Origin: JAWXUE01 sp044432865
Lineage (GTDB): Bacteria; Bacillota_I; Bacilli_A; Acholeplasmatales; Anaeroplasmataceae
Length of the DNA: 64,000 nt
NCBI GenBank assembly: GCA_044432865.1
Contig: JAWXUF010000002.1
Span: 1-64,000, forward strand
Direction: 5' to 3'
In this document: positions 33,686-43,427 of the stretch, piece by piece
Position numbering within the stretch: the first letter of the stretch is position 1
How the letters are laid out: each line of letters starts with the position of its first letter
Made by a program: the position numbers and the translations under genes
Notes under the pieces: model-generated
Told to the model about the DNA's origin: nothing
The model's database searches: none
What the model saw: only the letters and a program-made list of their open reading frames with translations

Positions 33686-35749
33686 TTATTCCTCGATTCT
33701 AGAGTATGATGGATGACCTGCTTTTAAAACTTTAATTCCAATAGTAACATCAAAAGCAATAGTTAAATTATCTCCATTAACTAAAACTACAGTTCCTCTA
33801 CCCCATGATTTATGTTCAACAATATCATTCATTTTGTAATCGTGAACTGCTTTAGTAGGTTCATTATAATATGTATATTTTTGTTGTTGTTTCTCAACTG
33901 ATAGTTTATTTAAAAACATACTTTTACTCATGTACGAATCTTTACCATATAAACGTCTTGATTCACAATGTGTTAAATATAACTTTTCCATTGCTCTTGT
34001 TATCCCAACATAACATATTCTAATTTCTTCTTCTCTTTCTAAAGGTGTTACAGATCTTTGAGAAGGAAAGATATCTTGCTCCATAGCTGTCATGAAAACA
34101 ACCTTAAATTCTAATCCTTTTGCTTGATGATAACTCATCAATTTGACTTTATTATCATCATCATTAACATTGTCAGTATCAGTCTTTAATGCTAAATCTA
34201 ATAAGAATGCTTCTAATTTTTCCTTATTAGTACCTTCGTAAAATTCGGAGATATCAAGTAAAACTGAACGAAGTTCCATAACATTATCTAATCTTTCTTC
34301 TTCATCAGCATCTTTTAACATTTTAGCATATCCTGTTTTTTCAATAACTTCTTTTACAAAATCTTTTAATTCAACTTCTTCGATTTTATCACTTAACTCA
34401 CAAATAACATTTCTTAAATTTAAAACTTCACTTTTTACTTTAGCTGATAATTTAGTTGTATGTAAAACATTAAACATAGATGATCCTACAGCTTCTTTTT
34501 CAATTAATTTAACACTAGCTTCACCAACACCACGTTTAGGGACATTTATAATTCTTCTTAAAGAGAAATTATCATCGAAATTACAAATTAATCTTAGATA
34601 AGCAATAATATCTTTTACTTCTTTTCTACTAAAATATGATAGTCCACCATATATTTGATAAGGAATATTTTGTTTAATAAATTCATCTTCATATCCTCTT
34701 GATAAAGAATTAAGTCTATATATAATAGCAATATCTTTATAAAGATATCCTTGTCTTAATAAATATTTTATTTCTTTAGTTAAAAAAGATGCCTCTCCGT
34801 ACGAAGAATCTAAACACTTAATAATTAAATCTTCTCCATCTTTCTTTTCAGTAAATAAATTTTTATCAATTCTATTTGTATTAGATTTAATAATCTTATT
34901 TGCAGCATCTAAGATATTTTGAGTAGAACGATAATTTTGTTCTAATAAAATCAATTTTGTTTTTTTGAAATCATCTCTAAATTGATTTATATTTGAAACT
35001 AATGCACCTCTAAATGAATAGATTGATTGATCTTGATCCCCAACAATAAATACATTGTTATTATATGATGATAATAACAATACTAATTCATATTGTGTTT
35101 TATTAGTATCTTGAAACTCATCTATCATTACATAGTTAAACATTGAAGAATACTTTTCTAGTACAGTAATACTATTTCTAAATAATTGTAATGTTTTAAC
35201 AATTAAATCATCAAAATCTAATAAGTTATTATCTAATAAATGTTTTTCATAACAATCATATATTCTTAAAAATGCATCCATAGATCTTTCAGGTAAACCT
35301 ACTTCCATTTCATTTTTGTGATTTGAAATATGACATTGTAAATCTTTTGGTTCAAATTCAGTGAAATTATAATTTTTACAAACTAATTTTATTTCTTTTA
35401 ATGAATCATCAGAATCTAAAATAGTAAAATCTCTTTTATGTCCAATATGATGTATCTCTCTTCTTAATACTTTAGCACCAAAACTATGAAAAGTTGAAAT
35501 CCACATATTTTTAGTATCCATATCAAGTAAACTTGATACTCTGTTTTTCATTTCTGCAGCAGCTTTATTTGTAAATGTTACTGCTAAAATATTTCTTGGT
35601 GATATTCCTAAGTCGTTAATAATATAAGCAATTCTATGTGTAAGTACTTTAGTTTTACCAGAGCCCGCTCCAGCAATTACCATTACAGGACCTTCAGTAG
35701 CAAGTACAGCTTCTTTTTGTCTATCATTTAATCCATTTAATAAATCCAT
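33686..35749 (-). CDS. pcrA: UvrD/PcrA-family DNA helicase
   Basis: 687 aa SF1A helicase. Motif I AGAGSGKTKVLTHRI (near residue 25), Ia FTNKAAAEM, II DEFQDTNKTQYEL, III VGDQDQSIYSFRGA, IV NYRS, V VMTYH-type SYHQAKGLEFKVVFM and VI YVGITRAMEKLYLTH are all visible. The C-terminal Tudor-like segment (DIVEHKSWGRGTVV) that contacts RNA polymerase is present. Slightly shorter than typical PcrA (720-740 aa). AGGGGTGA precedes the ATG. Confidence 0.95.
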   Translation of the reverse strand: MDLLNGLNDRQKEAVLATEGPVMVIAGAGSGKTKVLTHRIAYIINDLGISPRNILAVTFTNKAAAEMKNRVSSLLDMDTKNMWISTFHSFGAKVLRREIHHIGHKRDFTILDSDDSLKEIKLVCKNYNFTEFEPKDLQCHISNHKNEMEVGLPERSMDAFLRIYDCYEKHLLDNNLLDFDDLIVKTLQLFRNSITVLEKYSSMFNYVMIDEFQDTNKTQYELVLLLSSYNNNVFIVGDQDQSIYSFRGALVSNINQFRDDFKKTKLILLEQNYRSTQNILDAANKIIKSNTNRIDKNLFTEKKDGEDLIIKCLDSSYGEASFLTKEIKYLLRQGYLYKDIAIIYRLNSLSRGYEDEFIKQNIPYQIYGGLSYFSRKEVKDIIAYLRLICNFDDNFSLRRIINVPKRGVGEASVKLIEKEAVGSSMFNVLHTTKLSAKVKSEVLNLRNVICELSDKIEEVELKDFVKEVIEKTGYAKMLKDADEEERLDNVMELRSVLLDISEFYEGTNKEKLEAFLLDLALKTDTDNVNDDDNKVKLMSYHQAKGLEFKVVFMTAMEQDIFPSQRSVTPLEREEEIRICYVGITRAMEKLYLTHCESRRLYGKDSYMSKSMFLNKLSVEKQQQKYTYYNEPTKAVHDYKMNDIVEHKSWGRGTVVLVNGDNLTIAFDVTIGIKVLKAGHPSYSRIEE

Positions 35750-35815
35750 AAAATCACCCCTATATTATTCGTTTGTAATATATATTATAATATAAAATTC
35801 ACTATTTAAAAAGAA

Positions 35816-35855
35816 AAAAATACAATATTTTAACATTGCTAAATATTGTATTTTT
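35816..35855. terminator. Perfect 15-bp hairpin upstream of pcrA
   Basis: Arms AAAAATACAATATTT/AAATATTGTATTTTT with a 10-nt loop look like a bidirectional terminator. It lies 95 nt after another terminator (35941-35970) with no gene between, so a short transcript or a reinforcing terminator is possible. Confidence 0.6.
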
Positions 35856-35940
35856 TTATAATTTAATTAATATTTTTAAATAATTTTTTATAAATAAATA
35901 ATGCTTATATAAAGCCATTATTTATGTTACATAAATTAAA

Positions 35941-35970
35941 AATAAAAGTCCCACTATTTTATAGTGAGAC
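35941..35970 (-). terminator. Terminator of the 35979-36431 gene
   Basis: Stem GTCTCACTA/TAGTGGGAC on the minus strand (one U-G pair), 5-nt loop, T-rich tail. Confidence 0.8.
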
Positions 35971-35978
35971 AATAATAA

Positions 35979-36431
35979 TTATTTAAATTTAATAAATGAT
36001 AAGAACCCATTCACTCCAGCACCAACTAAACCTGCTATAGTAAGTAGTATAGGACCAAATCCGTTTGTTTCACTTGCTCCAAGTGTTCCGAATACACCTA
36101 AATCAATTGGATCAATTACGTATATTAATACTACACCAATTATATAAACAACTGTTAATACTATTGAAGGTATTAAACCTGATTTATTTTTAAAAAGTAA
36201 ACCAGCTCCAGCTAATCCAGAAAGTGCTATCAATAAATACGGAATGATATATCCCATATTTACACCATCATCAAACATACCTACAGACTCCGAACTTACC
36301 ATCCCCACAATAGAAATTGATATTGTAAATACTGGTAAGAAAATAGCAATAATAGCTACTAATCCTACACCTAAATTAATACACATTCCTATAAATTCAA
36401 AAAATGAATTTCCCTTTTTATTTTTTGCCAT
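35979..36431 (-). CDS. Four-helix membrane protein of unknown function
   Basis: 150 aa with four predicted membrane helices (about 15-38, 57-78, 85-106, 122-145), Gly-rich within the helices, and a basic N-terminus. TAGGAGAATATAA precedes the ATG. It follows the ABC-F gene by 14 nt and ends the glnS-to-here unit with its own terminator. No family recognised. Confidence 0.7.
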   Translation of the reverse strand: MAKNKKGNSFFEFIGMCINLGVGLVAIIAIFLPVFTISISIVGMVSSESVGMFDDGVNMGYIIPYLLIALSGLAGAGLLFKNKSGLIPSIVLTVVYIIGVVLIYVIDPIDLGVFGTLGASETNGFGPILLTIAGLVGAGVNGFLSFIKFK

Positions 36432-36445
36432 TTATATTCTCCTAA

Positions 36446-38017
36446 TTACATATGTTTTTCTAAGAATTCTTCGTAAGTACCTTGTTGATCGATATTTTTC
36501 TCACCCATAGAAATTACTCTATTACATACTGTATTTAATAACTCAGCATCATGAGATGTGAATAAAATATTACCAGGATATTTAATCATTCCTTCATTTA
36601 ACGCTGTAATACTTTCTAAGTCTAAGTGGTTAGTAGGATCTTCAAATACTAAAACATTTGGTCCTTCTAACATTAATTTAGCGAAGATACATCTAACTTT
36701 TTCTCCACCTGATAATACATTTGATTTCTTTAATGATTCCTCACCACTAAATAACATTCTACCTAACCATCCACGAATAAATGATTCAGCTTGATCTTCA
36801 GGAGAATATTGTCTTAACCAATCAACTAAAGAGATATCTTTAGAAAAGTATTCACTATTTTCTTGGAATAAATATCCTGTTTGAGTTGTTACACCCCATT
36901 TAAATGTACCACTATCAGCTTCTTCCCTACCTGCTAAGATATTGAATAAAGTTGTTGTAGCAAGTGTATTATCAGCTAAGAAACCAACTTTATCATTTTT
37001 ACCTACAGTGAAACTTAAATTTTCAAAGAAAGGTTTTTTAGTTAAATTTTCAACCATTAAAATATCATTACCAACTTCTCTGTTTGGTTTAAATCCCATA
37101 AAAGGATATCTTCTTGTAGAAGGTTCAATAGCATCAATCTCGATTTTATCTAATAATTTTTTTCTTGAAGTTGCTTGTTTTGATTTAGAAGCATTCGCAC
37201 TAAATCTAGCAATAAATTCTTGTAACTCTTTAACTTTTTCAGATTGTTTTTTATTTACATCTTTTTGTTGTTTTGCTGCTAATTGAGAAGCTTGATACCA
37301 GAAATCATAATTCCCAACGTATAAACTAATTTTTTTGAAGTCAACATCACAAATATGTGTACAAACATTATTTAAGAAATGTCTATCATGTGATACTACT
37401 AATACTGTATTTTCAAAGTTAGCTAAGAAGTTTTCTAACCATCTAGCTGCTTTAGCATCTAAGTTATTTGTAGGCTCATCTAATAATAAAATATCCGGAT
37501 TACCAAAAATTGCTTGAGCAAGTAATACTTTTACTTTAATTTTAGAATCTAATTCTCCCATTAATACATAATGGAATTCATTAGATACACCAATACCATT
37601 TAATAAAGTTGCCGCATCACTCTCAGCATCCCATCCATTCATATCAGTTAATTCACCTTGTAAGTCAGCCATTAACATTCCATCATCATCAGTCATATCT
37701 TCTTTCATATATAACTCATCTAATTGATTCATAATATCAACTAATCTTGTATGCCCAGCTAATACTGTTTTCATAACAGTTGTATCATCATATGCATTTT
37801 GATTTTGTCTTAACATACTTAATCTTTCATCTTTATCAATTATTACATTACCTTCAGTTGACTGAATATCTCCTGCTAATAATTTTAAAAATGTAGATTT
37901 CCCAGCACCATTAGCACCGATAATCCCATAACAATTTCCTTTTGAAAATTGTAAATTTACTTTATCAAATAATTTTCTTGAACCAAATTGTAATCCTAAA
38001 TCTATTGTTTTTAACAT
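36446..38017 (-). CDS. ABC-F ATPase of the YbiT/YkpA type
   Basis: 523 aa, two ABC cassettes without membrane domains; ABC-F proteins act on the ribosome. Walker A GANGAGKST (near 37) and Walker B LLLDEPTNNLD in the first cassette, LSGGEKVRCIFAKL in the second. The first signature is replaced by MGELDSKIKVKVLLAQA, as in YbiT, where LSGGQ is also absent. The linker (about 235-300) is rich in Lys and Gln. AAAGGAGATAAAG precedes the ATG. Confidence 0.85.
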   Translation of the reverse strand: MLKTIDLGLQFGSRKLFDKVNLQFSKGNCYGIIGANGAGKSTFLKLLAGDIQSTEGNVIIDKDERLSMLRQNQNAYDDTTVMKTVLAGHTRLVDIMNQLDELYMKEDMTDDDGMLMADLQGELTDMNGWDAESDAATLLNGIGVSNEFHYVLMGELDSKIKVKVLLAQAIFGNPDILLLDEPTNNLDAKAARWLENFLANFENTVLVVSHDRHFLNNVCTHICDVDFKKISLYVGNYDFWYQASQLAAKQQKDVNKKQSEKVKELQEFIARFSANASKSKQATSRKKLLDKIEIDAIEPSTRRYPFMGFKPNREVGNDILMVENLTKKPFFENLSFTVGKNDKVGFLADNTLATTTLFNILAGREEADSGTFKWGVTTQTGYLFQENSEYFSKDISLVDWLRQYSPEDQAESFIRGWLGRMLFSGEESLKKSNVLSGGEKVRCIFAKLMLEGPNVLVFEDPTNHLDLESITALNEGMIKYPGNILFTSHDAELLNTVCNRVISMGEKNIDQQGTYEEFLEKHM

Positions 38018-38030
38018 TTCTTTATCTCCT

Positions 38031-38483
38031 TTATTGACTTAAATATTGGTGGATTAAATATAAATGAACTTTCCAGTCACATTTATCAAGACTATTAACA
38101 TCAACACTACCACCTAAAAACACAAATGGTACAAATCCATAAATTTGTGTTTCATTTACTTCACCATGTTTTACTTTAGCTTCTTCATATAAATCTAATA
38201 TAAACCAATCAAAGACAAAATCTTTGTCTTCAAGTTGTTCTAAGAAAGTATCAATATGAGATGCAGTATCGCATTTATCCATAGCATAATTAATTACAGA
38301 AACATATTCATTATCTTCTATAAATAATACTTCTCCAAAAACAGAAATAGCAAAAGGAGTAAATTCTCCTTCTATTTCATACATTTCAGGATCTATATTT
38401 TCTTTTAATTCTTCTGGTTCAACATATCTGAAGTAACCATTTAATACTTTGTTATTTTTAAAATATTCTAATATTTTTTCCAT
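38031..38483 (-). CDS. GAD-like/DUF1851 domain protein
   Basis: 150 aa soluble protein. The C-terminus (QIYGFVPFVFLGGSVDVNSLD then HLYLIHQ) follows the DUF1851 consensus, the domain of Tdi1-like immunity proteins, and the middle (FTPFAISVFGEVLFIEDNEY) fits the GAD-like domain that precedes it. It sits 9 nt downstream of glnS and 13 nt upstream of an ABC-F gene, both translation genes, so an immunity role is doubtful. No toxin gene is adjacent. Confidence 0.65.
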   Translation of the reverse strand: MEKILEYFKNNKVLNGYFRYVEPEELKENIDPEMYEIEGEFTPFAISVFGEVLFIEDNEYVSVINYAMDKCDTASHIDTFLEQLEDKDFVFDWFILDLYEEAKVKHGEVNETQIYGFVPFVFLGGSVDVNSLDKCDWKVHLYLIHQYLSQ

Positions 38484-38492
38484 AGTATCTCC

Positions 38493-40127
38493 TTATTTAG
38501 AAGACTTCAATTCACAAGTACAGTTGAATACTAAGTTATCATTAGTTGATAGTTTATCAGTAGTAAAATATCCTGTACGAACAAATTGATAATGATCTAA
38601 TGCTTTTGTATCTTTAAATGAAGGTTCAACAAATCCATTTAATACAGATAATGAATCTTTATTAATTCTATCTAATAAATCTTTTTCTTTATCAATTGAT
38701 TCATCTAATAAAGGTCCAAACATATTAAATTTAGCACTTAATGCAGTTGTTGCTTCTACGAAATGAATTGTACCATTTGGTTTTCTTTCATTAAATCCAG
38801 AACCTGATTTAGTGTTAACATCATATGTACAATGAATCTCTGTAATATTACCATTTGCATCTTTAATTACTTCATTACATTTAATGAAGTATGCATGCAT
38901 TAATCTTACTTCTACATCTTTAGCAAGTCTTTTGTATTTATTATTTGGTTTAACTTCTACAAAGTCATCTTGATCAATATATAAGTGTTTTCCAAATGGA
39001 ACTTCTCTTGATCCTAACTCTTCATTTTCAGAATTATTATGAGCTTCTAACCATTCAATTTTATTATCATCATAGTTAGTTATAACTACCTTTAAAGGCT
39101 TTAGTATAGCCATTTTTCTTTCAGCGTTTAATTTTAAATCATCTCTTAAGAAGTGTTCAAGCATTCCATATTCAGTCGTAGAATTAACTCTTGATAAACC
39201 ACTATCTAAAATAAAGTTTTTAATAGCATTTGGAGTAAATCCTCTTCTTTTTAATCCTACTAATGTTGGCATTCTAGGATCATCATAATCACTAACAGTA
39301 TTAGTATCAACTAATTGTTTTAAATATCTTTTAGACATAATCATTCCATTAATATTTAATCTACCAAATTCATATTGATGAGGTACTTTTGTACATTCAG
39401 TATTTGCAACTACCCAATCATATAAAGGTCTATGATTATCAAACTCTAATGAACATAATGAATGAGTAATTCCTTCATATGCATCTTGTAGAGGATGAGC
39501 ATAATCATACATAGGATAAATACACCATTTATCTTTTTGTCTATGATGTTCTACTTTTAAGATTCTATATAAAATAGGATCTCTTAAATTTATATTAGGA
39601 TTTACCATATCAATTTTAGCTCTTAATACTTTTTCACCATCACTAAATTTACCATCTCTCATAGCTAAAAATAACTCTTTATTTTCTTCTACACTTCTAT
39701 CTCTAAATGGACTATTTGTACCTGGAGTTTCAAATGACCCTCTATTTTTAGCAATCTCATCTTTTGTTTGATCATCTACATATGCTAATCCTTTTTCAAT
39801 TAATAACAAAGCTTTATTAAATGCATCATCAAAATAATCACTACCAAAGAAAATATTTTTAGGAGTACATCCTAACCATTCTAAATCTTCAATTATTGCT
39901 TTTACAAATTTTTCATCTTCTTTTGCTGGATTAGTATCGTCTAATCTTAAGTTAGTGTATCCTCCAAAAGATTTAGCTAATAAGAAACTTGTAAATATTG
40001 CTCTTGCATGTCCAATGTGTAAATAAGCATTTGGTTCAGGTGGAAATCTAGTAATAATACTTGTTTCTCTTCCACTATCTAAATCATCTTGCATTATTTT
40101 TTTAATAAAATTTGAAATTTCACTCAT
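38493..40127 (-). CDS. glnS: Glutaminyl-tRNA synthetase
   Basis: 544 aa class I synthetase. HIGH motif in PEPNAYLHIGHARA (31-44) and KMSKS variant IMSKRYL identify it; the GlnRS-specific C-terminal beta barrels are present (SREVPFGKHLYIDQDDF). It charges tRNA-Gln directly; many Firmicutes use GatCAB instead, so this is a lineage marker. GGGGGA precedes the ATG. First gene of a unit with DUF1851, ABC-F and a membrane protein. Confidence 0.96.
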   Translation of the reverse strand: MSEISNFIKKIMQDDLDSGRETSIITRFPPEPNAYLHIGHARAIFTSFLLAKSFGGYTNLRLDDTNPAKEDEKFVKAIIEDLEWLGCTPKNIFFGSDYFDDAFNKALLLIEKGLAYVDDQTKDEIAKNRGSFETPGTNSPFRDRSVEENKELFLAMRDGKFSDGEKVLRAKIDMVNPNINLRDPILYRILKVEHHRQKDKWCIYPMYDYAHPLQDAYEGITHSLCSLEFDNHRPLYDWVVANTECTKVPHQYEFGRLNINGMIMSKRYLKQLVDTNTVSDYDDPRMPTLVGLKRRGFTPNAIKNFILDSGLSRVNSTTEYGMLEHFLRDDLKLNAERKMAILKPLKVVITNYDDNKIEWLEAHNNSENEELGSREVPFGKHLYIDQDDFVEVKPNNKYKRLAKDVEVRLMHAYFIKCNEVIKDANGNITEIHCTYDVNTKSGSGFNERKPNGTIHFVEATTALSAKFNMFGPLLDESIDKEKDLLDRINKDSLSVLNGFVEPSFKDTKALDHYQFVRTGYFTTDKLSTNDNLVFNCTCELKSSK

Positions 40128-40187
40128 AATAAAGTCCCCCTATTTTTTGCGCTATTGTTATTATACTATAAATTCATTACTTTTTAA

Positions 40188-40223
40188 AGAAAAATATCCC
40201 TATAGTATTACCTATAGAGATAT
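40188..40223 (-). terminator. Terminator of the t6A/Sel1/GHMP operon
   Basis: A 12-bp stem ATATCTCTATAG/CTATAGGGATAT (one G-U) with a 6-nt loop and T run on the minus strand. Confidence 0.8.
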
Positions 40224-40227
40224 AGTT

Positions 40228-41340
40228 TTAATATATATTTGTTTTAATAAATTCTATTTCATTTCCAAATCTATTTTTATACTCAGTAGATACTTGCTTT
40301 ATTAATGTTGGGATTTGTAAATCCTTTACTAACACTACTACTGAACTATTATATTTTGAAGAAATCATTTTAGCACCAAGAGCATTATATCTTGAAACTA
40401 AATTACAAAGTGTATCTTGTTTTTTTGTAACCATTTCATAATCTTGTAATAAAGATATTTCACTATTTGATAACAATAAACCTGTTTTAACAATATCATC
40501 TTTTTCTAATGATTCAAATAAATCATCAACTCTAATATTTTCAGTTATTGCATGTCTAATTCTTTTAAATTCGAAATCTCTCACATCATCTTTACATTCA
40601 TTTAATTCATGAATTGTAAAATCAGATAAAAATTCATGTTTGAATTTACTATCTACAATCATATGTGCACTTACTGATTCATTCATTCTTTCTTTAATAG
40701 AAAACTCTGTATCTTCAATAATAGTTTTATCATATGCAATTAATAAACTAAAATCTTCAAAGTTTACATTTGTTTGTTTACAAATACCTGCTCTAGTATC
40801 AAATAAAGAAACATGTTTTCTTTTCATATTAAAAACTGATAAATTATATGGAGTTGTTTCTCCAGTAAATTTATTATATACATTATGACAAATTTTTCTT
40901 ACTATCTCTTCAGATAAATTTAATAAATTAAAATCATTTAAAAGTTTCGTTACAGCAATTATATAACTAGTTATTGTATCAATCCCTGTATGTTCACTTT
41001 CTACATGTACAATTCCTTCTACTCCAACGATTAATTCAAAGTTATATATAAACTCATTTAATATTAAAGAGGTAAGATGTACGTAAATATTTTCTTGTGA
41101 AATGAAAACATTGTCATAAAATATATTTACAACTGTTGATTCATCATTAACAAAAAAATTAAATTTTCTTTCTAAACTTTTATTAACAGATACCACTACT
41201 CCTGAATTAATAAAACATGATAAATGTTTTCCACCAGTATGATTAATATAATCACCCATTAGTTTTACTACTCCAGGTGCATTATATATATTCGCAGTTT
41301 TTTTATAATGCTTATAATGTATTTTTTCAAATTCCTTCAT
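40228..41340 (-). CDS. Galactokinase-like GHMP protein, probable pseudoenzyme
   Basis: 370 aa, the length of GalK. The N-terminal block APGVVKLMGDYINHTGG (21-37) matches the galactokinase signature, but the usual Arg after PG is Val and Glu of GEH is Asp. RIRHAITENIRV fits the family RxRHVxxE block. The ATP-binding motif 2 (GSGLSSSAA) is absent, the MDQ catalytic loop reads FTGETTPYNLS, and motif 3 reads GAKMISSKYNSS instead of GxGxGG. Kinase activity is therefore unlikely. ATG 41340 has AAGAGGTGA upstream. Last gene in the tsaE operon; a sugar-binding or regulatory role is inference. Confidence 0.75.
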   Translation of the reverse strand: MKEFEKIHYKHYKKTANIYNAPGVVKLMGDYINHTGGKHLSCFINSGVVVSVNKSLERKFNFFVNDESTVVNIFYDNVFISQENIYVHLTSLILNEFIYNFELIVGVEGIVHVESEHTGIDTITSYIIAVTKLLNDFNLLNLSEEIVRKICHNVYNKFTGETTPYNLSVFNMKRKHVSLFDTRAGICKQTNVNFEDFSLLIAYDKTIIEDTEFSIKERMNESVSAHMIVDSKFKHEFLSDFTIHELNECKDDVRDFEFKRIRHAITENIRVDDLFESLEKDDIVKTGLLLSNSEISLLQDYEMVTKKQDTLCNLVSRYNALGAKMISSKYNSSVVVLVKDLQIPTLIKQVSTEYKNRFGNEIEFIKTNIY

Positions 41341-41352
41341 AATATTCACCTC

Positions 41353-42435
41353 TTAAACAAGACTTAATAATGCTTCTTTTGCTAATTCCAGACCATCTTT
41401 TGCAGCAAGTACATAATAAATTTTCGCAAGTCTTAAGTCGACCTCAACACCTACACCATGATAATAACATTCTCCCATAAGAAAATACACAAAATCATCT
41501 TCTGTATGTTCTATTTTTTTCAAGTAATGAAGTACTTTAGTCTTATCATCAAGACCATAATTAGAGTAATAGTAAAACATCGCTAAAAATGTACATGCTA
41601 AAAAATGAGATAAATCTGCTGCACATATTAAATACGCCAGAGCTCTTTCACTATCTTTTTCCACATGTATACCTTCATCGTAAATCTTATGTAATAAAAA
41701 ATATGCCTCATCATTATTTTTTTCAATCGACTGCTCTAGTAATTCAATTGCTTTATTAACATCTTTTTCTACATATTTACCTTCTAAGTAGTATTCAGCT
41801 AAACATTGTTGTGACTTATCATCACCATTACTACTAGCCACTTCATACCACGACACTGCCTCTTCATGTCGATTATGATAACAGTATAAATCAGCTAATC
41901 TATACATAGCTGTTACATTTCCACGAAATGCAGATTGTTCGAAATAATACATAGCTTTATTTAAATCTAAATTGTCATAACTTCTATTACAATAACATAG
42001 ACCTAATCCAAATAATGCATTTTCTTCTTCAGGAATTTTACTATAACATTCAATTGCTTTATCAATGTTTGGCGCTGTACCTATTCCATAATGATGACAA
42101 TCACCTAAAAATAGATATCCATCTTCACTTCCAGCCTTGGCAGCTTTTGAAAAAAGATAATATGCTTTATCATGGTTATCTTTTTCTTTTTTACTATAGT
42201 ATATTAATCCTTTTGATGATAGCGCATCAATGTTCCCAAGTACAATTGCTTTATCAAGATACTTTACAGCTTCATCTATATCCTTTGATACACCTAAACC
42301 CTCTTTATAACAAATTCCAATCATATGAAAAACTTCATCATTCGTTTCATCAAGCATTTCCATAAACATTTCAAAACACGACTCATCATCATTATAATAT
42401 AATTCCATTGCTTCATCAAACTTTATATTACTCAT
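41353..42435 (-). CDS. Sel1-repeat protein in the t6A operon
   Basis: 360 aa with about nine Sel1-like repeats through most of the length (for example CYKEGLGVSKDIDEAVKYLD, DCHHYGIGTAPNIDKAIECY, CYYHGVGVEVDLRLAKIYYV). Repeats of this class scaffold protein complexes. No signal peptide. It overlaps the tsaD stop by 4 nt. It differs from the Sel1 protein at 4932-6020 in having far better preserved repeats. Confidence 0.85.
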   Translation of the reverse strand: MSNIKFDEAMELYYNDDESCFEMFMEMLDETNDEVFHMIGICYKEGLGVSKDIDEAVKYLDKAIVLGNIDALSSKGLIYYSKKEKDNHDKAYYLFSKAAKAGSEDGYLFLGDCHHYGIGTAPNIDKAIECYSKIPEEENALFGLGLCYCNRSYDNLDLNKAMYYFEQSAFRGNVTAMYRLADLYCYHNRHEEAVSWYEVASSNGDDKSQQCLAEYYLEGKYVEKDVNKAIELLEQSIEKNNDEAYFLLHKIYDEGIHVEKDSERALAYLICAADLSHFLACTFLAMFYYYSNYGLDDKTKVLHYLKKIEHTEDDFVYFLMGECYYHGVGVEVDLRLAKIYYVLAAKDGLELAKEALLSLV

Positions 42436-43427
42436 AGTTCTAAATTACTAACTCCATTTATATCTAATTTACGAGTTTCCTTAAACTTTTTATATTGATA
42501 ATATCCACATGAGGCAATCATCGCTGCATTATCAGTACAGTATTTAAATGGAGGAATAACTACTTCTACGTCCGAATTTAGAAATTTATTTGTAATTGCA
42601 TTTCTTAGACCTTTATTAGCAGATACACCACCAGCAACAATTACTTGTTTTACGTTAAATTCTTTAACGCAATTGAAAGTCTTAGTTACTAACACTTCAA
42701 CAACACTATTTTGAAAACTACAACATAAGTCATTTATATTTACTTCTTGATTTTTTTGTTTAAGATTATGTACTAAATTAATTACACTACTTTTTAAACC
42801 TGAAAAAGAAAAGTTATAATCTTTTGAATTAAGCATTACTCTAGGAAGATTATAAGTATCATTTCCTAATTGTGCTAATCTATCTACATGTGGTCCACCA
42901 GGATAAGGCAAATTACATACCCTAGCAACTTTATCATATGCTTCTCCTACTGCATCATCTAATGTTTCACCAACAACTTCAAACTCAAAGTGATCTTTCA
43001 TTAAAATTAATTCTGTATTACCTCCACTTACTAATAAAGCAAGTAATGGGAATTTCATTTCAGATTCAATTTGATTTGAATAGATATGTCCTGCTAAATG
43101 ATTTACACCAATGATTGGTTTATTATAGCATAATGCAAATGTTTTTGCTGCTGTGATACCAACTAATAAAGAACCAATCAATCCAGGTCCTTCTGTTACA
43201 GCAACTAAATCAATATCCTCAGGATTTAAATTCGCTTCTTTTAAAGCACTCTTAAATACTAATGAAATATTTCTAACATGATGTCTACTAGCAACCTCAG
43301 GTACTACCCCACCAAACTCTTCATGAATATCCATTTGTGTTAATACAACATTTGACAGCATTGTTTTCCCATCATATATTGCTACACTTGTTTCATCACA
43401 ACTTGTCTCTACTCCAAGTACTATCAT
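42432..43427 (-). CDS. tsaD: tRNA t6A37 threonylcarbamoyltransferase catalytic subunit
   Basis: 331 aa ASKHA-fold enzyme transferring threonylcarbamoyl from TC-AMP to A37 of ANN-reading tRNAs. Metal ligands appear in VNHLAGHIYSN, the ATP-site LLVSGGNTELIL and TDNAAMIA are present, and MIVLGVETSCDETSVAI is the typical start. Overlaps rimI and the Sel1 gene by 4 nt each. AAGGAGTG precedes the ATG. Confidence 0.97.
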   Translation of the reverse strand: MIVLGVETSCDETSVAIYDGKTMLSNVVLTQMDIHEEFGGVVPEVASRHHVRNISLVFKSALKEANLNPEDIDLVAVTEGPGLIGSLLVGITAAKTFALCYNKPIIGVNHLAGHIYSNQIESEMKFPLLALLVSGGNTELILMKDHFEFEVVGETLDDAVGEAYDKVARVCNLPYPGGPHVDRLAQLGNDTYNLPRVMLNSKDYNFSFSGLKSSVINLVHNLKQKNQEVNINDLCCSFQNSVVEVLVTKTFNCVKEFNVKQVIVAGGVSANKGLRNAITNKFLNSDVEVVIPPFKYCTDNAAMIASCGYYQYKKFKETRKLDINGVSNLEL

